The notes below the pieces were generated by a model. That model searched no databases and was not told the DNA's origin. It worked only from the letters and a program-made list of their open reading frames with translations. The position numbers and the translations under genes were made by a program. From Azolla caroliniana (lineage: Eukaryota; Polypodiophyta), in assembly GCA_043228905.1 (NCBI GenBank), contig JBHGNT010000103.1:1-64000 (forward strand): 64,000 bases of DNA, written 5' to 3'. Below, piece after piece: positions 52,409-62,729 of the stretch (positions are counted from its first letter, which is position 1; each line of letters starts with the position of its first letter).

Positions 52409-54501
52409 TCATCCATCTCTTGAATTGGATGTTCCCTCAAGCATTCTTTGTTTCTTTCATGGTTGGGCCTCACGGTTAAGAATTGGACAGTCTTTCTTCC
52501 ATCTTGACTCTTGATTCTCGCGAAAGCCGAACCATCATCAATAACCTTTGTTTCCATCCTCACTGCGGTGATGTAGGGCTGGCCAAGGATGACGGGGTAG
52601 GTTGATCGATCCTGCACAAAGAAATTTTGATTCACCGAGACATCACCAATTGTTACCTTCACACTAGGACATGCTCCGAATAGATCCTCCGTAGTTTCTG
52701 TGGCAGCTCTTATTTTCCACCCATGATTCTTGTCAATCGGCCATCGTCCTCGAGCGTAAAATTCCGATGACATCATGTTAATCTCTGATCCATGATCGAT
52801 CAAAGCAATACATGGAATTTGCTGCTCCCCAATTTTTGCAGGTGCCTCCGTTGTTGCTCGAGCCCAATGGTCCCTTGTATAGTGACTCCTATCCCCTTCA
52901 TGGACACCAACATCATTCTGGTTTTTTACACTTGCAGCATTGATGGTGCCACCATACAAATCTTGGAGTGTTGCTGCACACCCTCCCGTAATTTCCTCCG
53001 TCACCTGTCTCTTCCTTCTAATAATATCTATGATAACTTCATGAAATTCTTTCTTTGCTATACCCAACACTTCTCTTAAAGTAAATTCTACCTTACTATT
53101 TAATATTCTTGTTTCTAGTACCTTTTTTATATCCGTCGTTTTTTCTATGTCTGAGGCAAGCTTGAAAGATGGGCCTGTCTTTCCTTTTACTTTATCAGCT
53201 TCCTTCGGCTCAATAGCACCCTTTTCCATCTCCCTTCTCTTTTGTTCTCGTGTCTCATGTCTCTTTGTCGGATCAGCTTCCTCAGCTCTCTTCCGCTTCT
53301 CTTCCACTAGCACATCTTGTGCATTCACTTGGGCGAATGTTGATAGCGCGTCTACTGGATCATTCCATCCAGTGAAGTTTCGTATTTCATCTCCCGCTCT
53401 TTTTAATTCATCCACTCGAACCTTCCCTTTTCTTGCATAATCCATCACATCTTGCCAAAAGCCAGATCCACCATATGAGTCTTCTACGCGCAATCCTAAG
53501 GTTGCCACGGATTGTATCGCTTGAGTCGTTTCTCTCTCGGCATCTTCCATTAGCCTTTTCATTCCTCCTCGCCCGAAGTTGAGTTGAAGTGGTTGTCGAG
53601 TCTCAGTTGAGTGAATCTTGCCATCTTGATAATAGATTTTATTATGATTAAGAGCATCCCTATGCTCTTGACAATCTTTCTTCTGGTGGTCGATACTATC
53701 ACACCACATACACCTTCGGACCATTCCACCTCCCTGCCTTGATGAAGTCGAGCTTTGTCCCGATTCTAGCTTCGTCACTTTGATCGACAAGTCTTTCATG
53801 CCTTTCACTAATTCGTGTAAGAGTGATTCTTCTACTTTCTTTTCTCCCGACTCGTTCCCCGTTTCTTCATCATTTCTGTCGGGCAACTCCATAAACCATA
53901 ACTTTCTTTTGCAGAAATGGGCGCACGCCCTTTTCACCTCCTCCCAATCTTCGGTAAGTCCACTTGGACTATTCTGATCTTCTAAAAGCATTCCCAAGTC
54001 CTTCCTGTCCTTAATATTAGTAGCTTGTAGAAACAATATTACTTTATCTGGCACTATTATATTTCTATCTCTAACATTTAGTTGCTCAAATATTTCAGAA
54101 AACTCTTTTAATACTTCCAAAACACTTAAATGTTTATTAGACTCTACCCAATCCATGAAAGCTCGCCTTGTCATCCTTGACATATCGTTGAGGTTGTATT
54201 CATTGAGTAATGCTCTTTCGAACGTTGTCCATGTCTGATTCTCCCTTTGTAGCTCCTGGATCCTTTCTTGTAGCCCAATCGCAACGACTCGACTAAAGCT
54301 ATTAATTTTTGCAGCTTCGTCGACACCGCGTTTAAGCATTTCTTCATTATAAATCTTCAGAAATCTTGTTAAATTTATACCTTCGAAGATTCCTACTCGT
54401 GCGGGAATATTGTCGACGGCTTTGTCGATGCTTGCCATCATCCCTTGTTCCCGCATCACTCGTTCCATCATCGTACACATAAGCCTCATTTGCTCCTCCA
54501 T
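52387..54501 (-). CDS. gypsy-F gag-protease
   Basis: 704 codons from ATG 54501, 20 nt after the primer site. Helical gag domain (residues about 30-220: GIFEGINLTRFLKIYNEEMLKR, EVLKEFSEIFEQLNV), one zinc knuckle CMWCDSIDHQKKDC (CX2CX4HX4C), a conserved block RPLQLNFGRGGMKRLMEDAE, a Lys/Glu-rich linker, then protease with CIALIDHGSEINMMS (DHG in place of DSG/DTG) and YPVILGQPYITAVRMETKV. It ends in TAG overlapping pol. The decayed copies at 19-22 kb keep the same order, which supports the boundaries. Gag packages the RNA and protease matures the polyprotein. Confidence 0.92.
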   Translation of the reverse strand: MEEQMRLMCTMMERVMREQGMMASIDKAVDNIPARVGIFEGINLTRFLKIYNEEMLKRGVDEAAKINSFSRVVAIGLQERIQELQRENQTWTTFERALLNEYNLNDMSRMTRRAFMDWVESNKHLSVLEVLKEFSEIFEQLNVRDRNIIVPDKVILFLQATNIKDRKDLGMLLEDQNSPSGLTEDWEEVKRACAHFCKRKLWFMELPDRNDEETGNESGEKKVEESLLHELVKGMKDLSIKVTKLESGQSSTSSRQGGGMVRRCMWCDSIDHQKKDCQEHRDALNHNKIYYQDGKIHSTETRQPLQLNFGRGGMKRLMEDAERETTQAIQSVATLGLRVEDSYGGSGFWQDVMDYARKGKVRVDELKRAGDEIRNFTGWNDPVDALSTFAQVNAQDVLVEEKRKRAEEADPTKRHETREQKRREMEKGAIEPKEADKVKGKTGPSFKLASDIEKTTDIKKVLETRILNSKVEFTLREVLGIAKKEFHEVIIDIIRRKRQVTEEITGGCAATLQDLYGGTINAASVKNQNDVGVHEGDRSHYTRDHWARATTEAPAKIGEQQIPCIALIDHGSEINMMSSEFYARGRWPIDKNHGWKIRAATETTEDLFGACPSVKVTIGDVSVNQNFFVQDRSTYPVILGQPYITAVRMETKVIDDGSAFARIKSQDGRKTVQFLTVRPNHERNKECLREHPIQEMDEEFSQDF

Positions 54502-54520
54502 TTCTCCTCGTCGTCGCCTT

Positions 54521-54536
54521 CACGTCGGGTTCACCA
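54521..54536 (-). promoter_or_regulatory. gypsy-F primer binding site
   Basis: Minus strand TGGTGAACCCGACGTG, beginning four bases after the 5' LTR end. The matching tRNA would end CGTCGGGTTCACCA; the species is not identified. Confidence 0.6.
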
Positions 54537-54540
54537 AATG

Positions 54541-55439
54541 TGTCGGGGTAGTTGTGGTTCGTGCGGCGAAGTCGCGGGGACTAAGGTTAAGGGGAGTTGA
54601 AGGAACTTAACTTTTAATAAGGCTTGTATGGTGATGATAGAATGGTTAAGGATAGTAAGAAGAAGAGTTACGAGTAATGTGTGTGTGTGTGTGAGAGAGA
54701 GACAAGCATAGATAAAAGATAGAGACAATGTATGATTCAAGAAAGAAGATTGAGACAAAGTATGATTCAAGGAACAAGAGTATATGATATAAACATGATG
54801 TATATTAAAAATATAATATTTTACCAACTTTACAATCCTTGACCGCAAACTGAACACATTCTCTATCGACCCTTGATTTGAACCCACGACCTCAACTTCG
54901 AAACGAGAGGTTCTCCACCCAATGAGCTAGTCTTCTTTAATTGATTGTATTATTTTCTCACTCTCTCTTGATTCCCCCCCTTGTTTACCCTTTCCCCTCT
55001 TTATATAAGTGTTGCCATGCATATGGTAATGTATGGGAGCATGGCATGCATGCAATGCATGAGTTACATGTAATGCATGATCGCCATTTGGCGCACATGC
55101 ATTGCATGTGATGAATGATGGCTATGTATGAAAATAGATATGGGATAAGTATAATGATGAAAATGCATTCTAAAATAACTAACCTAGCTTAGTGGTGTAT
55201 GCTTGGTGCTTGGTATACAAGGTTGAGGGTTCAAGTCCCTCAATTTTACTTAATACAATATATAGCTTCATTCTTATATCATGAAGCACATTTATTACAC
55301 ACTTTTACAAATAAATAGCCTGGCCTAGTGGTATGTACATTGTATATTGTATATAAGGATGTGCGTTCAAGTCTCTCAAATATTATTAAATACAACATTT
55401 AAGCTCATTTTTATATCGTGAAGCACATTCTTCACGACA
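54541..55439 (-). repeat. gypsy-F 5' LTR (899 bp)
   Basis: Near-identical to 48043-48941 with the same tRNA-like segments. Differences seen are A/G transitions (for example near 54570, 55093, 55137 and 55322) and a shifted GT/GA repeat count. Confidence 0.95.
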
Positions 55440-55795
55440 ACGTGGAATGTGGCGCCAGAATCCAGTAACCACATGTGTGTATCTTGTGCACTATAGAGGA
55501 CTTCTCTGATCACCGAGTCCTCTAAGGAGAGGATTTCTCCCGTTCAGGTGTTGACAATGTTGACTTAGTTGCATACTAGACAGTTATTCGAGTCGGATCG
55601 TCCTCGATTCCGCTCAGATTGTCGACCACTCTCTTTCCTCTTGATCGACCAACAATCGGAAATGTTGTGACCGGCTTTGTTACAGTGTGTGTAGAAGTCC
55701 CCTTGTCGCCTTTTTCTCGACTTCGACCGTTGTCGGTCTCCCCTCGTTCTTGACCGATTGGTATTCCGACCGGTTCTATCCAGAGTCAGAGATGT
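55440..55795 (-). pseudogene. copia-5 protease start and gag end (right of gypsy-F insertion)
   Basis: Minus strand: zinc-knuckle remnant YTHCNKAGHNISDC (first Cys changed to Tyr), KESGRQSERNRGRSDSNN, then EVLYSAQDTHMWLLDSGATFHV at the insertion point, an intact copia protease DSGA motif. The frame would continue at 48042. At about 55795 it meets a plus-strand chromovirus; a 27-bp imperfect repeat (ATTGATGGTCGTCC twice, from 55804 and 55831) lies at this junction. Confidence 0.82.
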
Positions 55796-55796
55796 A

Positions 55797-58700
55797 GTAG
55801 TCATTGATGGTCGTCCAACCTCTGTTGTCATTGATGGTCGTCCCATTGCTTCCGGAAATATCATAGAAGAGTTAGAGCCCATTAATATTGTCCTAGATAA
55901 TCTAGTGTGTGTAGTATCATTTAATATAATTAGTATCCCAGAACATCCCATTGTTTTAGGATTACCATGGTTCAAATTACATAACCCAAACATAGATTGG
56001 AGAACAAGAGAAATCCGGTATCGCTAAGCTTGAGGATCTACTCATAAGATTGCAACCATTTCGCTACATCAGTTGCGGGAAGAAGGGTGCAAGGAAGAAA
56101 TGTTTCTCTTCGCAATATCAGTAAAACCCTCCGACGCCACTAAAGAGGAGTCCACCGTTCAACTTCCAAAGAAGTATCATCAATATGCCGATGTGTTCGA
56201 TAAAGTACAAGCCAATACACTTCCTCACCATCAACTGTATAATTGCCCCATCGATTTACAACCGGGAAAAGAGCCACCATGGGGACCGATCTACAATTTG
56301 TCACCAACCGAGCTAGAGGTCCTTTGAGCCTATATAGAGGAGAATTTGGAAAATGGTTTCATTCGGCATTCGAAATCTCCAACTAGCGCACCCATTTTCT
56401 TCGTAAAAAAGGATGGATCACTTTGTCTCGTTGTAGATTACCATGGCTTGAATAAGGTCACCATCAGAAATAGGTATGCACTTCCCCTTATCTCAAGTCT
56501 TTTAGAATGGATCAATAGTGCAAGGTTCTTCATGAAGATCGACTTACGGGGAGCATATAACCTCGTAGGGATATGACCAGGAGATGAATGGAAGACCGCG
56601 TTTCGCATCAGATATGGGCACTTCGAGTACACGGTCATGCCGTTTGGCCTCACTAATGCACCACTCCATCACATGGCAAATGATATATTCCGAGATCTCT
56701 TGGATGCTTTTTTTATCATCTATTTGGATGATCTACTGGTTTATTCGAATACCCAAGAAGAGCATGATTCTCATGTACTATTAGTACTAAAACGACTTTG
56801 AGAACATGGTATTTATGCAAAGCTAGAAAAATGTAGTTTCGGGTACAACCAGGTGGAATTTCTGGGTTATGTCATCTCCTAGGAAGGCATCTCCATGGAT
56901 CCAGCTAAGGTCAAAACGGTGGTAGAGTGGCAAACTCGTTCGTTGAGAGATGTGCAATGCTTTTTAGGCTTTGCCAATTTCTACCGCAAGTTTATACTGG
57001 ATTACTCAAAGCTTGTTCTGCCTCTCACACAACTTACTAAGAAGGGACAATCATTCGTTTGGTCTGAAGAAGTGGACAGGGCTTTTGAGAACCTTAAGAA
57101 GGCATTTACATCGGCTCCTATTCTAGCTCATGTTGATCCGGAAAAACCATTCATCATGGAAGCGAACGCGTCGGATTTTGCATTGGGTAGCATTCTGTCA
57201 CAACAAGGTAATGATGAAAACCTACATCCTGTGGCTTTCCACTCACGCAAGTTTGACGCCGCCGAAATCAACTATGAAATTCATGATAAGGAGCTATTAG
57301 CAATAGTGGACTCTTTTATGCAATGGAGGCATTTTCTAGAGGGATCCTCTCATCAAGTCACCATATTCAGTGATCACAAAAACCTTGCCTACTTTCAGAG
57401 TGCTCATGTGTTGAATCAACGTCAAGCTTGGTGGGCCCAATTCCTCACGTGTTTCGACTACAAAATTACATATCATCCGGGGAAGCACCAAGGGAAGACA
57501 GATGCATTATCACGACGTTCGTATCTAGCACCGCGTCTCGGCGAGCCAGCTTTCGATAACCAAAAGCAAGTAATCTTGGGACCGGCACGACTGCAATCAA
57601 CACAGGTCTTCGGCATGCCCTTGGATTCCCATGTTATCGATACCATACGTGAGGACTTGAAGACATATTCTTTCGCCCAAGCCATTCTAGCACAAATTGA
57701 TCCCTCTCGAGCATCTTGTTCACAATCGCCACAACCAGGTACAGAGTATCGACAATTCGAATGTCATGATGGATTACTATTCTTTAAGAAACTCTTGGAT
57801 GTTCCTAATGGTTCTTGCCGCCTTCGAGTAGTCCAAAACTGTCATGACACATATACAACTGGGCATTTTGGTAGTACTAAGACATTAGATTTAGTACAAG
57901 GATCATTCTGGTGGTCCTCTATGCGACAATTTGTCGAAGATTTTGTTCGGACTTGTGATACATGTTGCAGAGCAAAAATGCCAAGGCATCATCCATATGG
58001 TTTATTAGAACCATTACCAATTCCAAGCAAGCCATGGCAATCCATTGCTCTAGATTTCATCATAGATCTTCTAGTTTCTAAGGGATTCAATGCGATTTTA
58101 ACAGTAGTAGATCGATATACGAAGATGACTCATTTCCTGCCATGTACTAAGGAAATCTCCAATGAAGAAACCGTCGAAATTGTCATGTGTGAAGTATGTC
58201 GGCATCATGGCCTTTCTGATAATATCATCAGCGACCGTGGACCCTAGTTTATCTCGAAATTCTGGAAGCACCTTTTTAAAATGCTCAAGGTCACTTGTAG
58301 GTAACCCGCAAACCAACGGCCAAGCAGAACGAACAAATCAAATGTTGGAGCAGTATCTTCGGTGCTTTCTAAGCTATCATCAGGATGACTGGGCAGATAT
58401 TCTCCACTTCGCCGAATTTGCCTATAATAACTCTGTCCAGTCATCGAGTAAAGTTATGCCATTTTATGCTTATACGGGTTGTCACCCCCAGTGGTGTATA
58501 TTTGAAAACCCTAGAGTTACCCACAAATCATTGCGCAGAGGATCATTTGGAGCGGTTACACAAGATACAAGCAAATTTATCTACTTATCTATAGTAAGCT
58601 CAACAAACACACAAGGTTTACGCGGATCTTCATCAGCTTCCATCCAGTTTTAACATTGCAGATTGGGTATAACTACTACGACGACACATCAAGACTACTC

Positions 58701-59033
58701 GCCCATGAGAGAAGTTGGATTATCGACGATTAGGTCCTTTCCGTATTATCAGAAAGATTAATGATGTCACCTTTCGTCTCAATCTACCCCCCAACTTCGC
58801 ATACATCCGGTGTTTCATAGTTATATCCTCGAACCCTATCAAGACAACACCATCCCAGGACGTATTCCACAACCTCCACCCCTGATCGAACTTGAAGATG
58901 GACCCAAGTACGAGGTTGCCGCCATCCTCAATTCCAAGATTGTTCGCAACAAGCTTTACTATTTAGTCAATTGGCTAGGATATAGTCCTAGCGAGCATAC
59001 TTGGGAACCAATAGAGAATGTGACCAATGTTGG
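55797..59033 (+). pseudogene. Chromovirus (Ty3/gypsy) pol with chromodomain, plus strand
   Basis: In order: end of protease (PEHPIVLGLPWFKLHNPNIDW), reverse transcriptase ([69 protein letters not shown]), RNase H (FIMEANASDFALGSILSQ, IHDKELLAIVDSF, IFSDHKNLAYF), integrase (HDTYTTGHFGSTKTLDLVQGSFWW, ALDFIIDLLVSKGFNAIL, IISDRGP) and chromodomain (KYEVAAILNSKIVRNKLYYLVNWLGYSPSEHTWEPIENVTN). Stops near 56026, 56326, 56575, 56800 and 56881 and TAG at 58244; several fit CGA to TGA or CAG to TAG. A small deletion near 58300 removes part of the motif before the catalytic Glu. It ends within the chromodomain at 59033; gag and LTRs are missing. Same family as 40698-42040. Confidence 0.92.
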
Positions 59034-59362
59034 GCAAAGTTTGTAGCCCCTACCGGAAATTTTCCTGCTTCTCATGAACCTAACCGGAAATTTAAAATTT
59101 TGGCCGGCCACGTTCCTACCAACAACAATGTCAACTGGAACATGTTGAAATTTTTTTTGGCCGCATGACCAAAAAAAAATCTAATGCAATACCAAATCAA
59201 ATCAATTACAAAATTTTGGAACCCAAAAACTAAAGATATATATTTTCCAAAAAAAATTCTAACTTTATAAACATATGTAAAGTAGCATTAACAACATATT
59301 AGATCAAATTAGATGTAATATATAGAAAGTTCCAAAACAAAATCGATCACATTTATAAAGTT
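59034..59362. other. Probable hAT element 3' flank
   Basis: AT-rich, non-coding. Begins GTTGGGCAAAGTTTGTAGCC immediately after the chromodomain is cut, so a transposon end may be here, but I could not find its inverted partner on the other side of the transposase. Confidence 0.3.
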
Positions 59363-61611
59363 TTAATCTATATCTTCTATGAAGTCCTCGATCTCATCAT
59401 CATGCTCATGAGAAGTTCTTGTAAAAATATGACGATATGCCTTGCTTTCTCGCCACAACAAAATGCTAGCATTGAAGTCATGTTCTTCTAGTTCAGGTCC
59501 TTCAATAGAGATTCGTATCAATGCATCAATCGCATTGTTTTTCAGCCTATTTCTAAACTTATTTTTTATTAGATTTAGGCGACTAAAGCCTCTCTCACAC
59601 GCTGCTATAGAAGAACATTGGATTAAACCTATCAATGCAATCTTTAGAAGTTCGGGTAGCTTTTCTTTCCACACATCATTACAATTTATCATACCCCAAA
59701 CATCTAAGAAATCTCTTCCAAGCCATTCTGTGGTAGCTTGCCTTTTGAAAATTGCATATTCATCATACAATTTATCATTATCAATTATGGGAGAAAACGC
59801 TCTCCCATCTACCATTTTTTGAATGCCATAAAAATTTCCAAGTGTTTTCAACTCATTAAGACCCATAGTTTTTCGTGCTAAAATGCTTGTAGATCCGGCA
59901 GACATGTTCATTGGTGATAACATTTTCAATGCGCAAAGAGTTACCGGATCTTGAAGCCTCTTTTTTATTGTCTCTATTAATGCCTTAGAAAACAAAGTTT
60001 GGAATTGTATGGCTTCAATCAAGTCCTCACCATCAATACATCTATCCATGAGGATGCTTTTATACATATTACCGTTAATAGCATCTCTTAAAACTGAAAG
60101 CATTCCTTTTTCTCTACCATATTCTGGAATAATTAGATAACTATAGCTATCCTTCTCAAAACCATTTAGATCCATCATAACATGATGGAGAAATTGTTCT
60201 TCGATCTCCCCAATGGCTATCATAGCCAAACCTCCAATGCATGTCACATCCACATATTCCTTTTGGAATTCCATACTTAACGTTGACATGATCTTAAGTA
60301 CATCTGCAAGAAAGTGAAGCATATACACTACTTTGAAGTTTCATAAACTTACGAATACATTGTATGCATCACTTTGCGATTGTAAAGTCTTCATCAAGGG
60401 TTCATACACCTCACATACCCTCATGATAGCACCATGCCGACTAAGCCATCGTGTTTTCACAATCCCAAGAATATGCAAATGTGTGTATTCTAGTGCATCT
60501 TGCATCTTAGTTAATTCACCTTGGCGCAGTGAGCTCCTCGAGAAATGTGCAGCCACCCGATTCACAAGGGCATCTAACTGCTTACATGTTTCTTTGACTT
60601 CAATGTTCTTTGAAGCCTCTTGCACACACAAGTTTGTTCGATGTGCACAACAATGTAAGGACGTCATAAATGGGTTATATGACTTCAATCTTGTAGCAAC
60701 ACCTGTAGACATACCTACCATAACAAATGCTCCATCACTTCCGAATCCTATCATTTTTCTAACATCTAAGTTCTACTTTTTTAATAATGCTAAAATGCTT
60801 TCTGTTATTGTGTTTGATGTACCATCCTCTACTTGAAGTAACCCCAAATAAGAGGTTCTTACTTTCCTTCCTTCCACAAATGTAGCATAAAGAATCAAGT
60901 TCTAGTTACGCTTACATCGGTAGCTTCATCTACCATAAGCCCAAACCAAGGACTTTTCCTTAACCTATCATAGATCTCAGCTTCAAGAGCCTTGCTAATG
61001 TGCAAGATAAAGCTTGCACAAGCCTTATTATCGTTATACATTCGTGGAAGGCCTTCCACACCACATTCTCTTAACAATTGTAAGAGGCTTTCCAATTTTC
61101 TAAATGCTAAATCCTCTTTAGCTATAAAATATGCACATTTAAACAATTTTTCAATTGCTACATCCACACTTGCTTCTTTTTTTTATGCACATTTTTCAAG
61201 ACCATTCTTGTCACGTTCTTGTAACAAAATGGCATCTTAATGGGCCACACTTCTTGCATGTTCTTCTAATGCGGAAGTCTTAAAGTTTTTGGCACCTGTT
61301 TTGCCAAATGAAGACTTACTATGAGGATCACTCCTACAATAACTACACCATAAAAGACCAGTTTCTAAATCCTCTTGAAGCCACTTAAATTTAGTAAGCC
61401 AATCTGCTTGAAATTTTAGTTTGGCCTTACTAATTCTATTCATCTCATGAAGTAATTCTTCGAAGTGTTGATGGTCCTTTATAGGCTCTTCTAGAGACAC
61501 ATCTTCTTTAGATGGCAAGTTTTTCCTAAAGCTGGGCATTGTAAAGAGGCTAATTTGCTTTCCGTTGCCTTTCATATTCTTGTTTTGGGACATACTGTAA
61601 GTCTGTAACAA
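59363..61611 (-). pseudogene. hAT-type transposase with TTF/BED-like zinc finger
   Basis: Minus strand. N-terminal zinc-finger-like region KADWLTKFKWLQ-type with LLWCSYCRSDPHSKSSFGKTGAKNFKTSALEEHARS, then SPWFGLMVDEATDVSVT (RNase H-like core, catalytic Asp region), KMIGFGSDGAFVMVGMSTGVATRL, LHCCAHRTNLCVQEASKN, KTRWLSRHGAIMRV, and the C-terminal dimerisation block QCSSIAACERGFSRLNLIKNKFRNRL. The frame is broken by TAA after VAH (about 61237), another TAA (about 61185), a frameshift near 60895, TAG near 60765 and TGA at 60343-60341. GTAAGT...TTGCAG around 60295-60345 could mimic a short intron, but the coding similarity continues across it, so a nonsense change is likelier. The type resembles ZNF862/KIAA1586-like transposases known widely from animals. 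Confidence 0.82.
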
Positions 61612-62420
61612 TAATGCAGAGAATGTTTGACTAACATAATATATGGATTCTATTTACAAGAAGGCGAAACCTACATACACAATCCATGTTTCCAAAAAGA
61701 AAAAGAAAATTAAGATACCTGGGATATTTGAAGTTTCCGAGGCAATAAAGGATCAATTTTCCACTATGGACCTTCCAATCTATCAGAAAATAAAGAAGAA
61801 AGAGGATGGCTCACATTAGCTTACCCACATTAAATAAGCTCTAGTTTAGAACACTGAGATTTTGAGATACACTTTAGAGATCACAAAAACTTAAGATATA
61901 AATTAGAATTGATTTACAAATGGGAGTAATGGACAGAAATTGATTTGCAACGGCCAAGAAAGACATCATATTCAACACATAGAATCACATGCTGCTAATG
62001 TAAATTTCCAAACAAGAAATATGTCAAAAAGAAGGAAATCATAGCTAAAATCATTTCAAATATGTCAAGAAATTCGTTTTCCCACAAAATGCATCTAGTA
62101 GGAAAGATTTTGAGATACACTTTAGAGATCACAAACAAGATGACAATACGAATGCGAGGTAGTAATAGAATATACATGCCTCCTTGTGATTTATTCTTGT
62201 CTATTCCCATCATCTTTCTATGCTTTTCTTGTGCTAAGATAATTTGTTGTACATAATTCCCTCCCAATTTTCAACCTATCGTCCACTACATGTGTTTGAA
62301 TTACATGATGATTCTCATCTCAAATTTGTTGGTTCATCTAGTTATATTGTAATAAGCAAATAGTATTTCAGATTCGTTAATTTGTTTATCATAGTAGCCC
62401 CTTGATGATGATGAAGAAGA
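61612..62420. other. Non-coding flank of hAT pseudogene with a 30-bp direct repeat
   Basis: No gene seen. A 29-30 bp sequence starting GATTTTGAGATACACTTTAG occurs at 61858-61887 and again at 62106-62134. No clear hAT terminal inverted repeat was found. Confidence 0.5.
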
Positions 62421-62729
62421 AGAGCAAATCTCTTTCCACACCTCGTTCCATTACATCTTCACAAGTTCATGTTCACCCACTAAAAAGAAGCATGAAGATG
62501 TAATCCTCTTCTCCAATGCACATACTTTGCAATGATCCCACATCTTTGCCTTACAATGTTCAAGAGACATTTAAAAACTCTTTCCACACCTAGTTCCCTT
62601 ACATCTTGAACACAACTTCATGTTCACCCACTAAAAAGAAGCATGAAGATGTGACCCTCTTCCCCAAATGCACATACTTTGCAATGATATCACATCCTTT
62701 CCTTACAATGTTCAAGAGACGTTTAAAAA
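62421..62729 (+). repeat. Imperfect tandem duplication, about 145-155 bp
   Basis: Both halves run from CTCTTTCCACACCT(C/A)GTTCC through TCATGTTCACCCACTAAAAA and GCACATACTTTGCAATGAT to TTACAATGTTCAAGAGAC (62421-62574 and 62575-62729). Non-coding, moderately diverged. Confidence 0.88.

Larger units (their letters stand above)
48043..55439 (-). mobile_element. Young, structurally complete Ty3/gypsy element 'gypsy-F' (7397 bp)
   Basis: 899-bp LTRs at both ends, identical in length, with about four or five substitutions visible by eye, so insertion is recent. The flanking words are ...GTCACGT before and ACGTGGAAT after, a 4-bp (ACGT) duplication. It lies within the copia-5 protease frame, which reads DSGATFHV across the empty site. 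Primer site at 54521-54536 and polypurine tract at 48942-48953 are in place. Both long frames (gag-pro 704 codons, pol) are open, with all catalytic residues of reverse transcriptase, RNase H and integrase. It may be mobile or recently so. Confidence 0.93.

Noticed and set aside
60295-60345. Possible short intron GTAAGT...TTGCAG in the hAT gene
   Set aside because: The codons across it (NFKVVYMLHFLADV) match what the transposase family has there and are in frame, so a single nonsense change is the simpler explanation.
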